Shown: positions 1 to 13,075, numbered from the stretch's first letter. The stretch: DNA of 64,000 bases from Epiperipatus broadwayi (GCA_028023455.1 JAQFVV010006305.1:1231001-1295000); one strand, 5' to 3'. Made by a program: numbers and translations. Notes: generated from the sequence alone by a model not told the origin.

Positions 1-1592
1 AGAAATAGATTATGAGTAAATTTAGCAAATTTGGGAATGGATGAAGCTTTAGTAGATATTAAGAAATTGTATAAAAATAATTACTATACATATCAATTAG
101 GTGATATAGAATCAATTAAAGTTAAAAATGGGGTCAGACTAAGGATGCCCTATGTCACCTATTTTGTTTTTGTTGTATTTGAGTGAAATGGAGAGGGCAA
201 TAGAAAGACTAGGAAGAGGAGTAGAGATACCGTTAATAGGTGGCAAGTGAGTATATACTTTGTCGGGTCTTTTTTTTGAGGATGATGTCTTTTTGTGTGC
301 AGAAAGAAGATATGGAAGTTATGCTAAGGACATGTGCAAGGGTGGGTACAGAGATGGGGATTAAATTTAGTGAAGAAAAATCAAATAAAATGATGGTTAA
401 TACTGGGAAAGAGAAATTGAAGAATTTTTATTAGGGGATATAAAATTAAGTGTGGTGAATATAGTTATTTGGGAATCATGTTAAGTAATCAGAAAAATTG
501 CTTGGATGAATGAGAGAAAAAATTGATAAATGAAGCAAAGAAAAGAAAGGGATTGATAAAGAAATTAACAGTATTTTCATATAATAAATATGATGTAGCT
601 AGAATGGTATGGGAGTTGCAGTAGCAGGTTAACATATGACAATGATGCGTTGTGTTAGTAATAGGGTATTAGATTACTTAGAAAAAATACAAAGGGAAGT
701 AGGAAGACATGCTTTAAGATGCAGATGTGTGAACAGCAAAGGAGGGAATTCAAGGAGAAATCGGATGGTCAAGTTTTTATAAGAGATGCAAAAAGCAAAA
801 TGAAAATGTTGGGTAGATTGCAGTTTATGGATAATAAAAGAATAGCCAAAATAGTATTTAATTGAATTATGAGTAAAGGGCAGGTCACAAGATGGGTGAG
901 AAAGGTAATGCAATATGCAGAAGATTTGGATAAAGAATTTATATCAGTATACTTGTACAAAAGGTGAGATGATTGTATTAGAATTGTTGAGGGTTATTGT
1001 GGAGGAGGAATGGGATAAAAGAATAGATGCATTAATAAAGAATAGGGAGTTGGAGAGATGGAGAACTAGTTTGGAGAAAAAAAAGAGTTTAAATATATAT
1101 AGAAGTAAACGGAACCTTGGGTGCGAGTTAATTTATGATAATAGCAAGGAAAGTAGTTTATTGTTTATGGCTCGAATGGGATCTTTATCAACAAGGGAAT
1201 ATACACATAATTGGAAAAATATGGGTGATTTAGTCTGCAAGCTGTGTAAGGAAGGCATAGAAAATATTAGGCATCTGTTAATTTAATGTAAATGCTTCAA
1301 AGCAGAAAGGGTACAAATAATGAAGTTGTAGAAGAATAAATATGAACAAAGTTATTGTACAGAAAGTGGGTTTTTGGTTTTTATGCTGGGTTTGGGAAAA
1401 GATAAGGGGGATTTAGATATGAAGGCCATGGAGTTGAACAAAGATTATGTTCTGGAAATAGAACGGAGCAGATTACGGAAAAATTTAGGGTGGGGAATGC
1501 AAAGGGAAGGTAAAGTGGCTAACATGTTTCTCTGAGCATAGTGGCTGAGAGATAGAAGTCACAGTGCATCACATGACATCACATCACATCAC
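1..1592 (+). mobile_element. LINE-A copy 1: degenerate non-LTR retrotransposon, 5' end outside window
   Basis: Decayed reverse-transcriptase gene read in several frames. Around 130-200 the reading GVRQGCPMSPILFLLYL is recovered once a single extra T is skipped. A damaged catalytic box reads FFEDDVFLC near 275-300, followed by a thumb-like region ending YLGIML. After further stops, 915-1286 is an open C-terminal part ending in a CCHC knuckle (C-x2-C-x8-H-x4-C; CKLC, then H, with the last C after a stop). The copy ends in a short-repeat tail of CATCA/ATCAC type (about 1567-1592). Shared segments occur at 6618-7180, 10622-11106 and 55768-56030. It is inactive, with many stops and frameshifts. 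The knuckle and RT are seen; the exact clade is not determined. Confidence 0.85.
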
Positions 1593-3269
1593 TAGATCGA
1601 GAAGACTTCAATGATCATAGTGATAATTGATTTACATACTGCAGTCACATAATAAATTTTAAGATGTAATCTTACCTGACCTTTACTAATTATCCTTTTT
1701 TAAAACCAAATGGACACTTAATTATGAACATTATGAGAGAAATTAAAAACACAGAGGCACTTGCATATGGTTTAAATATTTATTATATTCTTTTTAATAC
1801 TAATTGCTTTTCCCAATTCCCTTTTAAAATCGGAGCTCTCCAAGTGACTCGATCCGAAATTTAAGAAGAAAGACAAACACAAATCTTATTTCCATTCATT
1901 TTTAATAAATACAGTCCCTTTTTAACCGTTTAATATTTTTTTCCCAAGGGAACATGCCCTGCACAAGGTCTGTGAATGGCAGCGATCCAGATTTATTCTG
2001 GAGACCTGTCCAAATAGGTGTGACTGAAGGTCAACTTACTAATAAGAATGGGCAGTATTTTGCATTATTCAAACCCTCTACATTTCACGATTAATAATTA
2101 TATTCAAATCCTGTAGTGATGGTTCAAGTGTTCTTTGCTTGCAGCCATCGAACATTCCTTTTTATGAACACCAGGTTCTGACATAAGATACCTGTGTTTT
2201 ATTGTCAGAACACTTAACTGATCTTTTATCCTCTCTCTGTGTGCTTTACTTTCTAGATCGTGCAGTTAACATTATTTTTAGAATTTAAAACTACGCACAA
2301 TGAACATAATAAATGAATTAAATTATACAAAAATTTTAATTAATAGAAAGTTAGTAAAATAAAACCATAGCCCCCTTTTCTATTCATCCAAAATAAAAAT
2401 AATAATCCTTCTTAAAATCTCACACTCTACTGTTGAAACTTTTTAGACAACTAAATTAATCGGATCTAGAATTTTATTACGCCAGTCAGAATAAAAGTTC
2501 ATAGTTGCCCTGATCAATCAGCAGATTCACTTCTTATGGGTAATGTCCTTATATGATTTTTCCTGAAACTGCTGATGTAAATCCTTTGATTTGTCCATTG
2601 GCTTTTTTGATATCCTCAGCTTGTTAAATCAATTTTTCCCATAGTTGATGATCACTCGGGGGACTTCAGGTGTAACTATGAGATGTATTTCTATTAGTAG
2701 AAAGTTTTCGATGTCTACTAGCCGGAGAACATTTTCTTGGTGCTGGTTATTATATTTTTCAATCTATTTCCAATCTGCTTCCAAGATTTTTTTTATCTTT
2801 TTTTTCAATTTAATGTAACAAAAGCAAACTCCATAATTTGTTTTTTTCACGAACAGGATTCTTACTTAGTGGTTTATTTTTAGATGCATTTTTACATGTC
2901 TAATTTCTGTCTTATTGTCATTGCCTTTTTAATTAATTGAAAAGTTCTGGATCAATTAGCGTAATAGATCGATTATCATGAGTTTCAACGAGTTAATTGC
3001 AAAAATCTTTTATAATTTTTTTCTTCCCCCAACCCATATGTTTCCAAGAATTGCAATTAAAAAAAAAACTGAATGAAAACAAATCTCAAGACCTAATTTT
3101 ATCTTGAGTTATAATGGATTTAAACAAATAAATAAAACTAAGAAATCCTGAGTTCTTCAAGATAAATACAAAAAAAACTACTTAAAAAAAAAATTTCAAA
3201 ATTTTTTATTTTAAAATAATCTAATTACACACTTTTATAAAAATAAAATACATGAACTCATATATATAT
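1593..3269. other. No recognisable gene
   Basis: AT-rich sequence with poly-A and poly-T runs, following directly on the LINE-A tail. No convincing ORF, RNA gene or transposon terminus was seen. Its composition is a little more mixed than the rest, so it may be old transposon DNA, but no second copy was recognised in the window. Confidence 0.4.
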
Positions 3270-5150
3270 TGTAACGGACGAAAGATTTTGGATTCATATA
3301 TACTGACCATAAGGGCGCCACTAGTCCGAAAATCGGAAGTAGACATTTATTTTAAGGGTGGACAGGATATGTGAACCTGAATGTGCCAAACTAAACTCAG
3401 GGAGAAACAAGAAATCTTAAGTATTGTTTAGACAATTGAGAAATAAAAAATACCAAGACAAACGTCAGCCAAATAAATTTAAACAATTTGAAAAATTTAT
3501 ATACTATTTGGACAATAGAATAAATAAATCTAGCCACGAATACAAAAGTGATTTATATTAGAATATGCATATTTATCAGAGAGTGCACATGAATACACCA
3601 CATAAAAACATTAAACGTTTTGGCAGCAAAATTCTCTCACCTAGAAATAAAAGAAATGGATAGGATATCTTCCCGCGGGCGATTTATACATTTACAACAA
3701 AAAAGAAACAGCAATTCTAGTTTCCTGATACAGAGATATGAAAACAATTATGGTCTTGTAGGAAATCAACGAAACGAGCACGGACGATCGATCAATAGCT
3801 TTCTAACTACTGACGTTATAACGCCGCAGGACTGCTGCACGTAATACTACTTTTAAAGCAAATGATTCAGAAAACCTGAACCATAAAGTCGATAAACCAC
3901 CAGCTAAAAGATTTGCGGTTAAACGTATTTAAAATTATTTTATAACACCAACTAAGGGCAGGTGTGTAAATAAAAAATTTCCGAAAACTGCCAAAGCATT
4001 TAGCAATAGTTAGTGAAATAATTAGACATATATTAAACATATAAAATTATACACTCACAACGCACTCTGATAATTAAAATAGAAAGGAAATTTGGACTCT
4101 TAAAACTAAGATCCCAATGCCTATGATAAATACAACGAAAGCAAACAATACATACTCTAAATATTTGAAATTTAATAAACAAGTAATATAATAAAATGGG
4201 TTACTTTTAGGATTAAGCTGAGACTAAAATTTGACCCTGGAAAGAATAAAGGAAACTAGTTACCTTGAGATACAAGTTCAAAATTTTAGCTGATGTCTTC
4301 CAGTGGCATAGATAGCATTTACTCCATGGCAAACTCTGGCAAAGACTTTAGGTTTCAATTTTTATTTAGAAAGCAAGAGACAATGCTGGCTCAGTTTCCA
4401 TATATGTTTTAAGACATGTTTAGCGGGATGATTTGATTCCGAGATCCGTCTTGAGTTGATCTAGCCAGACATGGTGAAAATTCTATATGAACAGTTCTTC
4501 CTTGAATATAGTTTTTTCATAGAAGTCATTATGACCGCACAGCAATTCAACCAGTCTTTTTATTGGTCTACAAGAGTGGCCTCCAAACTAACTAGTAGCG
4601 CCAGTAATCCTAGCTGGAGAAATCCTAAGTCTGTAATCCTCGGTCCCTTTATAAACCCTTATCTTTCCAAAACATTTTTTCTAATTAGTAGTTTTTTTCA
4701 ACAGGGCAACCTTATCTCAGTCTTAATCCTAAATAAAGATTCTTCCCAGGCTTAATTTTATTTCTAATTAATTCAAAAATATTTAAAAACAAATCTCAGC
4801 TAAAAAAAATAATAATTAGAAATTAATTATAATTTGAACAAGAATGCAATTCAAAGTTTGTTTTCCATTAATCACTCTAAAAAAACAACAACAACAACAG
4901 TAAAAGAAAACTATCTTAGAATTAAAATCTATATAAAAAAACCAAATAGAAATGACCTAATTTTAAAGAATTAAGTATGTGTGTCATTACACATACTCTT
5001 TATAAACAAACTTTTACATAGCTTTCTTTTTAAAATTTAATAAAATCAAAAGTTGGTTTTATTATTATTATTATTTTTTCCCTTAAAGTAACGTTTGACA
5101 GAGATAAACTATCCGGCTCAGTATATATGAGATGGCAGAAAATACCACCT
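3270..5150. repeat. Diverged dispersed repeat, copy 1 (partner at 11150-13075)
   Basis: Begins near TGTAACGG, a start shared with LTR-like sites at 8302, 22754 (TGTAACAG) and 57819. Collinear blocks match 11150-13075: ACTCAGGGAGA at 3397, GGCGATTTATA at 3678, CTAGTTTCCTGATACAGAGA at 3718, AATCAACGAAAC at 3765, TTCCAGTGGCATAGATAG at 4298, and others up to about 5140. Short ORFs at 3620-3844 and 4471-4755 have no recognised domain and are probably chance. It may be a long terminal repeat, because of the TGTAACGG end, but no primer site or second terminus was identified. Confidence 0.6.
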
Positions 5151-6590
5151 CAATAAGTAATATAATTTTACCTAAAACTTTGGCAGAAGTTATGACAAAT
5201 TGCATCATGTACTATTACAATTCTAAGGATGTGATGTATATTAATTCAAAGTAATAATCTTGAATATTTTCTAGCAACCCAAATTGAATTTTATATAAAA
5301 CTAGAGTAAAATAATATAATTGTATGTTAAGTGATAATAATGTTCCACTATGTGGAATAATTTTTCTGAATTTTTTTATATTAAAATCTAAGCGCCTGCT
5401 TATTGCCCTCTTAATATAATTTTTTTTTAATTTAAATTTAGAGCTATTTAACAAAATATGAAACTTCTTATGCTGTTGAGTTGCTTTTGTTAATATTTAA
5501 TTATTTTTATTTTTATAGGTGATAAATATATAAACATTTATTTGGTATTTCTGTTAATTTTTTATTTTTACAAATGATATTTATAAACAATTATTTTTTA
5601 AGATAGGACTATAACTGGTTAATAATTAGAACATTCTTTTCTGAACTTTTTTGATTTTTTAAGTGTGTTATATGCATCAATAATATATTTGCTATTATTT
5701 TTTTCATATTTAAAAAATTAAATTTATCCCTTTTTCTTCTTCGAAATATTAATCGTTTAAACTTTTTTTTCACTCCATGTAAGCATTTTCTTTGTATAAT
5801 TCCTTATTCTAATAGCCTATTTTTACTTGAATCTTCTTTCTTTTGTTATCTGATTATTTTATATTTTTATGAAAGAGACTGAGGAAAAAAAAACAAATCT
5901 AGCAGTTCTTTTTTTAAATTACAAATTTGGAATAACAGAAATTTTAGCTACCCATTATATATAATTATATTTTAAGAAGTTAATTTTTAAACAGTAATAA
6001 TTTATATTTTGAAGTTTCAATTAATTTTTTAACTACAAATTAATACTATTAATCTGGCAATTGATGTTTTAGCATTTTTAAAAATTCATCAAAATTATGA
6101 GTAAGTTTTTCAAATATTAACCAGTTACTGATATTATTTTAATACGAATTATTTACATAACATTTTTTTTATATTTAATTTTGAATATAGACATATTTGT
6201 TTTAAAAAAATAATTAACACAGTAAATTAATGTATATAATAAAAAATAAAAAGGGCCCAATTCATTAATTGATTCAAGTTCCTTATTTCTGTTTTATTTT
6301 TCTTATTTTGTTTAACTTGTCTACATAATTCATAATTTTAAGTTTACCCATAAAATAGCAATTGAAAATTTGAATTACTAAATTTTAAAAGTATTTAATT
6401 GATTAATGCAAAAAAGAAAAAAAGAAGGTAGACTTTAATTAGTAAATTTTACAGAACCTTATCAGGAAAAAATGGACTCCGCCCCCTAAAAACTAATTGA
6501 TAATTTTTTTTGTTCACTAAAAAGTTGCAGTGCTAATCTAAAAATAAGTCTTTAATATATTGTACTGGTCACTTCACTTCTTTTGATTAC
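5151..6590. other. No recognisable gene
   Basis: Very AT-rich, with long A and T runs. The ORF at 5215-5454 is low-complexity and not gene-like. Nothing was recognised on either strand. Confidence 0.4.
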
Positions 6591-6604
6591 CGAGGGTGCC
6601 ATCA

Positions 6605-7180
6605 GGTCATCACATCAAAAAAAAAAAAAAAAAAGGAAAGGAATTGATAAAGAAATTAACAGTGTTTTCATATAATAAATATGATGTAGCTAGAATTGTT
6701 TGGAAGGGAGTTGCAATAGCAGGGTTAACATATGGTAATGATGCGTTATGTGTTAGTAAAGGGGTATTAGATTATTTAGAAAAAGTACAAAGGGAAATAG
6801 GAAGACATGCCTTGGATGCAGATGTGTGGACAGCAAGGGAGGCAATTTAAGTAGAAATGGAATGATCAAGTTTTTATATGAGAGATGCAAAAAGTAAAAT
6901 GAAAATGTGTGGTAGGTTGCAGTTTATGGATAAAAGAATAGCTAAAACAGTATTTAATTTGGTTAAGAGTAAAGGGCATACAACAAGATGGGTGAGAAAG
7001 GTAATGCGGTATGCAAAAGATTTGGATAAAGAATTTATATCAGTGTACTTGTACTAAAGGTGGGATGATTGTGTTAGGAGGATTGTTGAGTGTTATAGTG
7101 GTAAGGAATGGGATAAAAGAATAGATGAGGGAGTTGGAGAGATGGAGAACTAGTATGAAGAGTAAAAAGTTTAAATACAT
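6605..7180 (+). mobile_element. LINE-A copy 2, 5' part
   Basis: After CATCACATC and an A-run at 6605-6635, the sequence follows LINE-A copy 1 from its position 541 onward. It includes the reading KKLTVFSYNKYDVARIVWKG and GLTYGNDALCVSKGVLDYLE (6596-6850). It then continues, with stops, to AGTTTAAAT just before 7180, where a 3.4-kb element interrupts it. The rest of the same copy resumes at 10622 exactly where copy 1 predicts. The CATCACATC plus A-run at the 5' edge looks like the tail of another LINE copy, which suggests insertion next to or into an older tail. Confidence 0.85.
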
Positions 7181-8329
7181 TGTACCGGGTTCGATCCGTT
7201 GTAGATCTTACCCTGCAAGCTTGGTTTAGCTGGGTTTCAACCTTATTTATAATAAATTTATAATCTCATATTATAAATATTACGTGATCGAACCAGTCCC
7301 TTAGGCAGAGAAGAACATACTCAGAGAGTATATGTCCAAACGATAGCTATAAAATATATAACTAGCATTACATTTCCAGGACATAACTTCTTCTCGGCTG
7401 TTGAATTCAACCCCATGTTCAAAACACTTTTTTGTTTTATAGAAATACGGGCGCCAGTTACTTATCTAGAGGATAAATAATGCACTTTGAACAATGGCCA
7501 CTAATTCAACGCCCCAGATACACCCATGACTAGCTCAGCTACTTGTGGTCAATAACAAATTATAGTTTCAATTAGTGGTGAAAGAATTGACCGACAAAAT
7601 AAAGTTTTAGTTTATAAAGACAATTTATTTTAATTAACATTTACTAAACTAATTTTAAATATTTTATAAATCTTATTTAACTAATATAACATACACACAT
7701 TTATAATTTACACACTATAATAGGAGAAAGCATTAAATAATATTTGAAATTTAAAATACAATGACATCAATATACTAACGCATGAACACACATATTTTAA
7801 ACACACATATTAATAGTTCGTCTATGGGTGCTATAGAGTTCTTAAACTTGACTCTTGAGGCTTTACAAATGCGATGGCTACTTTAGAAATGAGTATAAGA
7901 AAAATGTTATTACCTAGGATTTTCAACGTGGATACTTCTTGCTGTTTGCTGCTTCTAATGAAGTATTTCTAACCGGTTAGATTTGGAGTTTTCTTGTGGA
8001 GATTTGATGTTTATTATTCTGAGGCATTTTCTTTAAGACAATTAGATATTGAGCGGCTTCAGGTTGTTACGCAGGCATCACTTTTATCGGGTAGATTGGC
8101 TGTTTTATCGGACCTCAGGCTGGAGAAAGTCATATGTTTTCCGAAGTTTTAACACTGCATTCTTGACTCTGGATATAGAATAAGCTGACTGATATAACTC
8201 ACTGATAGATTGTACTGAACTGTTATCTCAAACACAACTCAAACTCAACTAACTCAACTGGAACTCAACTAACTGTCCGATAAAAAATTGGCTATTTATA
8301 CTGTAACGGAAGAAGTATATGCCGTTACA
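7181..8329 (-). repeat. Probable Gypsy-like LTR, - strand
   Basis: Read on the - strand, it starts TGTAACGG at 8329 and ends GGTACA at 7181. A TATA-like AGTATAAATAGCC lies just inside the start (about 8289-8302). The first 28 bases form a palindrome (TGTAACGG at 8302 with CCGTTACA at 8322). Repeated AACTCAACT-type blocks precede the TATA region. The same layout and similar length occur at 22754-23891: comparable TATA position, AACTCAA-type repeats, CATGACTAGCTC versus CATGGCTAGTTC, and a T-rich block. Orientation follows the TATA motif. No primer site is seen, as LINE sequence abuts directly. Confidence 0.6.
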
Positions 8330-10602
8330 TTTCTTTCAAATAGAAGCAAAAAAAATATATAAAATCATCCTCGAGTAGAAATATATGTATAAGAAAAAAG
8401 GGAATTTAATAATTTGATTTGAATTCATATATATAATGCACAGATGGCAAACTAATTATATAATTTAAAGTCAATATCTAAAAACAAGATTCTTTTTAAT
8501 ATAAAAGAATTTTTAAAACAATGCTGTTAATTCATTATTTTATTTTTAGAATGGAAATGATTTTCTATTTTGAGGTAATTGCAAACAGGCCCTTGGGCAT
8601 ATAGTCAGATAAGAGATAAATTAAAAAAATATTACTGATAGGAGATAAAAAAAAACTTTGAAGGGAGAGGAGTTTTTTGGATTGCTCTTGCTGATTGTGT
8701 ATTATTAAGTATATTTAGAGGTGTATTGTGGATCTCCAAAATTTAGGGGTCAGCAATAATTTACGTTTCCCGTATTTGCAGCAGCTGAAGTGGTCTCCAG
8801 AATAGGACGGTTCCTGGAAAATAGCCAGCAATGGACTTCTCTCCATCTAGAAGAATAGGAAATGGAAAGAACTTTGAATTGTACCATGCATCAAGGATTA
8901 CAAAGACAGACTTTACCTATAGCATTGGAAAATATAAACTTCTTTTAAATGAAGTTTGAACATTAATCATATAATGCAAACTTTTGCCAGTATTTTAAAT
9001 GTCACTTAACTTTTAAAAGAAATCTCTTATCTGACTAAATTTTAAATTATTTATATATTTTCTTTTTTTAAAAATATGCTTAATATCATTTCCATTCTCA
9101 TAATTTCTTTTAAATTAATTATTTAAAGTGAACATGAATTGCTGCATAGATTTGTAAGATCATTAGTTTAAAGTGTGTTAATTTTGGGCTAATTATTTCA
9201 TAGTTGGATCGGTGCTAGTGGATAGATGTATGGATGTTTTATGTCAATGTAACTTGAGTAGGTGCATTGGATACTCGTTCCTTTGTACCGCGTTAGCATA
9301 CAGGGCATAATACCCACCTGAATGTATGACCCAAAAGAGTAGTCATCACGTTGTTAATAGTCGTAGCCGTATTTCCTACACCATTGATTTTCTTACACTC
9401 TGACTGGGACAGTAAGCCGGCAAAGACCGCTATCACGATTCACAGAGCTCATAATTTTGTTGTATCATGGGGAAAATGCTCATTCCTTCTCACCATGATT
9501 TGTTATTTTTCTAATGATATCATGCTACAGATGTAAATTTCCTGTTAGCATGATTGTGTTATGCTAACAATCTCATTTTGCATTAATCACATTGGTATAT
9601 CAGTAGGCTAGTGTTCGTTTAAATGCGAGATTTTTGGCCTAAGATTAAAAGGGATTGGGTTGGTTGTTGCGTAATCTATGTAGCATGTTCACACTTAATA
9701 AAATATTAAAATTGTATTTAAATCTATTAAACGCTTCCATCTTTGCATATAATCCAAATCAAATATATTTAGTTGATTTAATTTTCAGAATCTTTTTAAT
9801 GCGTGTGTGCATTATAATAAAATGTTTTGTTGAATTAATTTTGGCAGTAACTTATTTTATATATTTTATTAATATTTAAAAGTAAACATTAGAAATTTGA
9901 ATATACAGTATGATATTTTAAGCTTAGCTTCTCCATGAGCTAGCGACTGGTGCTTTCGGTTCGATAAAAAGGTAACCTCTCCCACGCGTATCTGCCTACC
10001 ATATAAATTTTTCAGGTTCAAATGGCTTGGTGGCACCCTGGTATGGCAGAATAAGTTAGGGAGGTTTGTCGACCATTATAATACATACGACGTGTTGTCA
10101 TTTTGATATCCTCCAGCTATCCCTGTTGTCGAAATTCCTTTGATAATCCTTTAACCACGTATTTTCGGAGATCGTTTAATTAGTAGCCATGCAAATGTGT
10201 TGTTTTTATATTTTTAATTAGTAGCCACCGCTGAGTGTTTTTTAATTTTTTAACTTTCATTTATTTTTAATATTTAATACGCATACATTATATTTACAGT
10301 TGCACACACATATAATTTGAGATTCACACTATTTAGTTTTAAGATGACTTTTTTTTTCTTTAAATAAATAAGAGATTTATGTTTTTAAACTTTTAACATA
10401 TTTCAATTAATAATAATAAAAAACTCTACTTTTACAAAACTTTTAGTTTGATGCTTCTGAAGCGAACCCCCATCCCCCCTTTCTGATTCATTAATTGATT
10501 GTAACTTATTTAAAAAACTCTTGTACTTTTAATTTTACGTTTTCTTTTACAAAAATTTTTTTTATTTTAATATATTTTTATTTTAAACAAAATTATTATG
10601 TG
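8330..10602. other. Internal part of the 3.4-kb insertion, unidentified
   Basis: No recognised coding frame. Two stretches are less AT-rich than their surroundings: 9180-9500, with an open + frame at 9351-9536 of unknown meaning, and 9905-10160. The latter has GGTGCTTTCGGTTCGATAA, which recalls an RNA polymerase III B box but lacks the rest of a tRNA or SINE. Confidence 0.4.
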
Positions 10603-10617
10603 CCAACACAATGTTGG
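10603..10617. repeat. Short palindrome at the insertion's right end
   Basis: CCAACA-CAA-TGTTGG, a perfect 6-bp stem with a 3-base spacer immediately inside the GGTACA terminus. A comparable terminal palindrome is present at 8302-8329 and another TGTAACAG/CTGTTACA pair at 47068-47099. Confidence 0.6.
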
Positions 10618-10621
10618 TACA

Positions 10622-11106
10622 ATATATAGAAGTAAATGGAACATTGGGTGTGAGTTAATTTATGATAATAGCAAGGAAAGTAGTTTATTGTTTAAGGCTC
10701 AAACGGGATCTTTAGTAACAAGAGAATATACATGTAAATGGAAAAATATGGGTGATTTAGTCTGCAAATTGTGAAAGGAAGGCATAGAAAATATTAGACA
10801 TTTGTTAATTGAATGTAAATGCTTGAAAGCAGAAAGGATACAAATAATGAAGTTATGGAAAAATAAATATGAACAAAATAATTATACAGAAAGTGAATTA
10901 TTGGTGTTTATGCTGGATTTGGGAAAAGATAAGGGGGATTTAGATATAAAGGCCATAGAATTGACAAAGATTATGTTGTGGAAATGGGATGGTGCAGATT
11001 ATGGGAAAACAAGGTGGGGAATGGAAAGGGAAGGTAAAGTGGCTAACAGGTTTCTCTGGGCATAGTTGCTGAGAGATTCCTGACTGTTTAAGGAGAAGTC
11101 AACACA
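10622..11106 (+). mobile_element. LINE-A copy 2, 3' part with intact CCHC knuckle
   Basis: Continues LINE-A copy 2 after the nested insertion. The reading runs YRSKWNIGCELIYDNSKESS, then MGDLVCKL, one stop, and GIENIRHLLIECKCLKAERI. The C-x2-C-x8-H-x4-C zinc knuckle is typical of the C-terminal end of several LINE polymerases. From 10802 the frame is open for 87 codons to the natural stop after VANRFLWA at 11065. A short untranslated region with AACACATCAC follows. This is the best preserved C-terminus of the family here. Confidence 0.85.
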
Positions 11107-11149
11107 TCACAGAAAATTTAATTTACGATGATCAAAAGTTGATGATAAT

Positions 11150-13075
11150 GAATGCTACCATCTAGACTCAGGGAGAGAAAGAGATCATTAAGATTGTTCA
11201 ACAATTGAGAAAAGAGAACAGAGATAAACATCAGCTAAAATAATTTTAAATACTTTATAATTTACTAAATTAAGAAAAAAAAATAAAGTGAAGTATAAGG
11301 TTTGGCCTACATTTTTAAAGTATATTTATCAGAGATTGTACAAAAGTATTGGAAACTTTAAATACCCTGGAAGATAAGTTTGTTTTCTCACCTATGATTT
11401 AAAGAGAGATTTATACTATCTTCCTGCTAGCGATTTATAAAAGCTAATTCCAGTTTCCTTATTTAGAGATTTCAAAAATAAAGCAGTCTTATAGGGAACA
11501 CAACGAAACATTACGGGCAAGCTTTCTTTGACCCGGAATAAAGCATCGGGATCAAGAATGTCATGTCCGCAGAACAGCTCAAGATTTAACCATGTTGAAG
11601 GTAATGAAGGTTGGTCCAAGACAAAAACATAACAAAAAAAGATTACGATCTTATGTAATCTTACGTAGAAGAAACAAAATCTTTGATATAGAAAAAAAAA
11701 ACAATACACTTGATTAATCACCAGCCTCTTGGCTGCAGGAAACGTAAACCGAGCTTATTTAAATTAATTATAATGAAATGGGGACAGGTAAGATGAAAGA
11801 AAATTACTAATATCTGCCCCAGTATTTATCAAGGGTTGGTAATATAAAAAGAGAAAAAAATAACTATAAAACCCAAACTTGCAATACACTCTCGGATAAA
11901 TAAATAAAAATATGAAAATATGGAATCTTAAAACTAAGAGTCTAGCACACACTAAGTAAAATACATAATCTTAAAGGTATTTAAATTGAATATGCAAAAC
12001 GTATTATAAAGGAAGGTTTTTTTTTACGATTAAGTTGAGACTTGAGTAAGAGATTTAAACCTTGGTTAGAATATGAACATCTTTTATCTCGAGGCCTAAT
12101 GTAAAGTTTGTCAGATTTCTTCCAGTGAGATAGGTAAAGTTCTTAATTTGAATCCATCATAAAGGCTTTGATTTATCTCTTTGCTAGGGAGTGTGGAGGC
12201 AAGTTCTGGATTAATTCATGTTTATGCTTTTATGGCATAATCTTGCAGGAACAATTCAGAATCCGGGGCTCATCTTTGGGTTGGTTTAGCACAGCATGTT
12301 GTAGAAAAGATTCATCATGGCAGGTAGTTTTGGCATTCTGCAGAGAGGATAGCTATTTAGCAACTAGAAGCTGATTTCAGCACTTTTTAATTAGTGGATA
12401 GCAAAAATATAGTGTCAGCAATGATGATATAAAGACATGGACAGCAATCTGAAATTTAAGGCAATATGGCAATTAGAATAGTTATCACTGGTAGCGTACT
12501 ACAAAGTTGAACCAAAACATGTCACAAGTACTATAAAAGTGAATAGCTGAATAATAATCCGAAATCCCAGAGGTATTTATATGCACTTTTATCTTCCACA
12601 TCATCTGTGATTAGAAGTTTTTGCCCAGAGCAAATCTCTATCTCAGACTTAATTAAAAATCTGATCAGGGTTCCTATTTTATCCAAAATTAATTAAAAAA
12701 AAAACTAATTGCAAAAATTAAGTCTCAGCTTTTTTTTTACTTATAAATTAAAATTAGATTACAAACAAAGAAACAATGCAATTAATGACTTTCCCAAATT
12801 AAAATCTTTTTCTTTTTTCTTTAACAGATTAAAATTTTTCAAATTAGAATGTTTTTAAAAATTGAAAAAAAAAAGTGTCAAAAGAAAATTATTTTTAAAC
12901 TAAAAATAAAATCAATTGAAGCCAAAATTAAAATTACATAATTTTAAAATATAGCTGGTATGTGCGCTATAACGTATAAAACTTTCAAATAGATTTCTTT
13001 TAAAATTATTAAAACAAAAGTTAGTGGAACTTTTGAAGTGGATAAAGCATCCAGTTAAATATAGAATGTGTGTAT
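11150..13075. repeat. Diverged dispersed repeat, copy 2 (partner at 3270-5150)
   Basis: Collinear with copy 1, with many substitutions and indels: ACTCAGGGAGAG, ATCAGAGATTGTAC, GCGATTTATAAAA, TTCCAGTTTCCTTATTTAGAG, ACACAACGAAAC, TTACGATTAAGTTGAGACTT, TTCTTCCAGTGAGATAGGTA, and TTTCTTTTAAAATTATTAAA near the end. It starts about 45 bases after the LINE-A2 tail and lacks the first hundred bases of copy 1. An open - strand frame at 11416-11721 (101 codons) has no recognised domain and is not conserved in copy 1. Confidence 0.6.

Larger units (their letters stand above)
7181..10621 (-). mobile_element. LTR-type insertion (3.44 kb) nested in LINE-A copy 2
   Basis: Both boundaries are fixed by the interrupted LINE. 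The left flank ends TTTAAAT-ACAT and the right flank begins ATAT-ATAGAAG, while the uninterrupted copy at 1090 reads TTTAAATATATATAGAAG. That gives a 4-bp target duplication (ACAT/ATAT, one change). The insert starts TGTACC and ends GGTACA, with TG...CA termini as in LTR elements. Its left 1.15 kb looks like an LTR on the - strand (separate entry). No gag or pol reading was recognised between 8330 and 10621. Blocks of higher GC at 9180-9500 and 9905-10160 are unidentified. Confidence 0.7.

Noticed and set aside
7186-7196. GGTTCGATCC, identical to an RNA polymerase III B box
   Set aside because: No A box or cloverleaf nearby; it lies at the terminus of the LTR-type insertion, so it is probably chance.
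9351-9536. Open frame with mixed composition
   Set aside because: No recognised domain, no homologue in the window, and it lies within a transposon-like insertion.
9940-9975. tRNA-like or SINE-like patch (GGTGCTTTCGGTTCGATAA)
   Set aside because: No acceptor stem pairing and no second copy with a tail.
11416-11721. 101-codon frame on the - strand
   Set aside because: Not conserved in the homologous repeat at 3270-5150 and rich in F and Y from AT-rich DNA.
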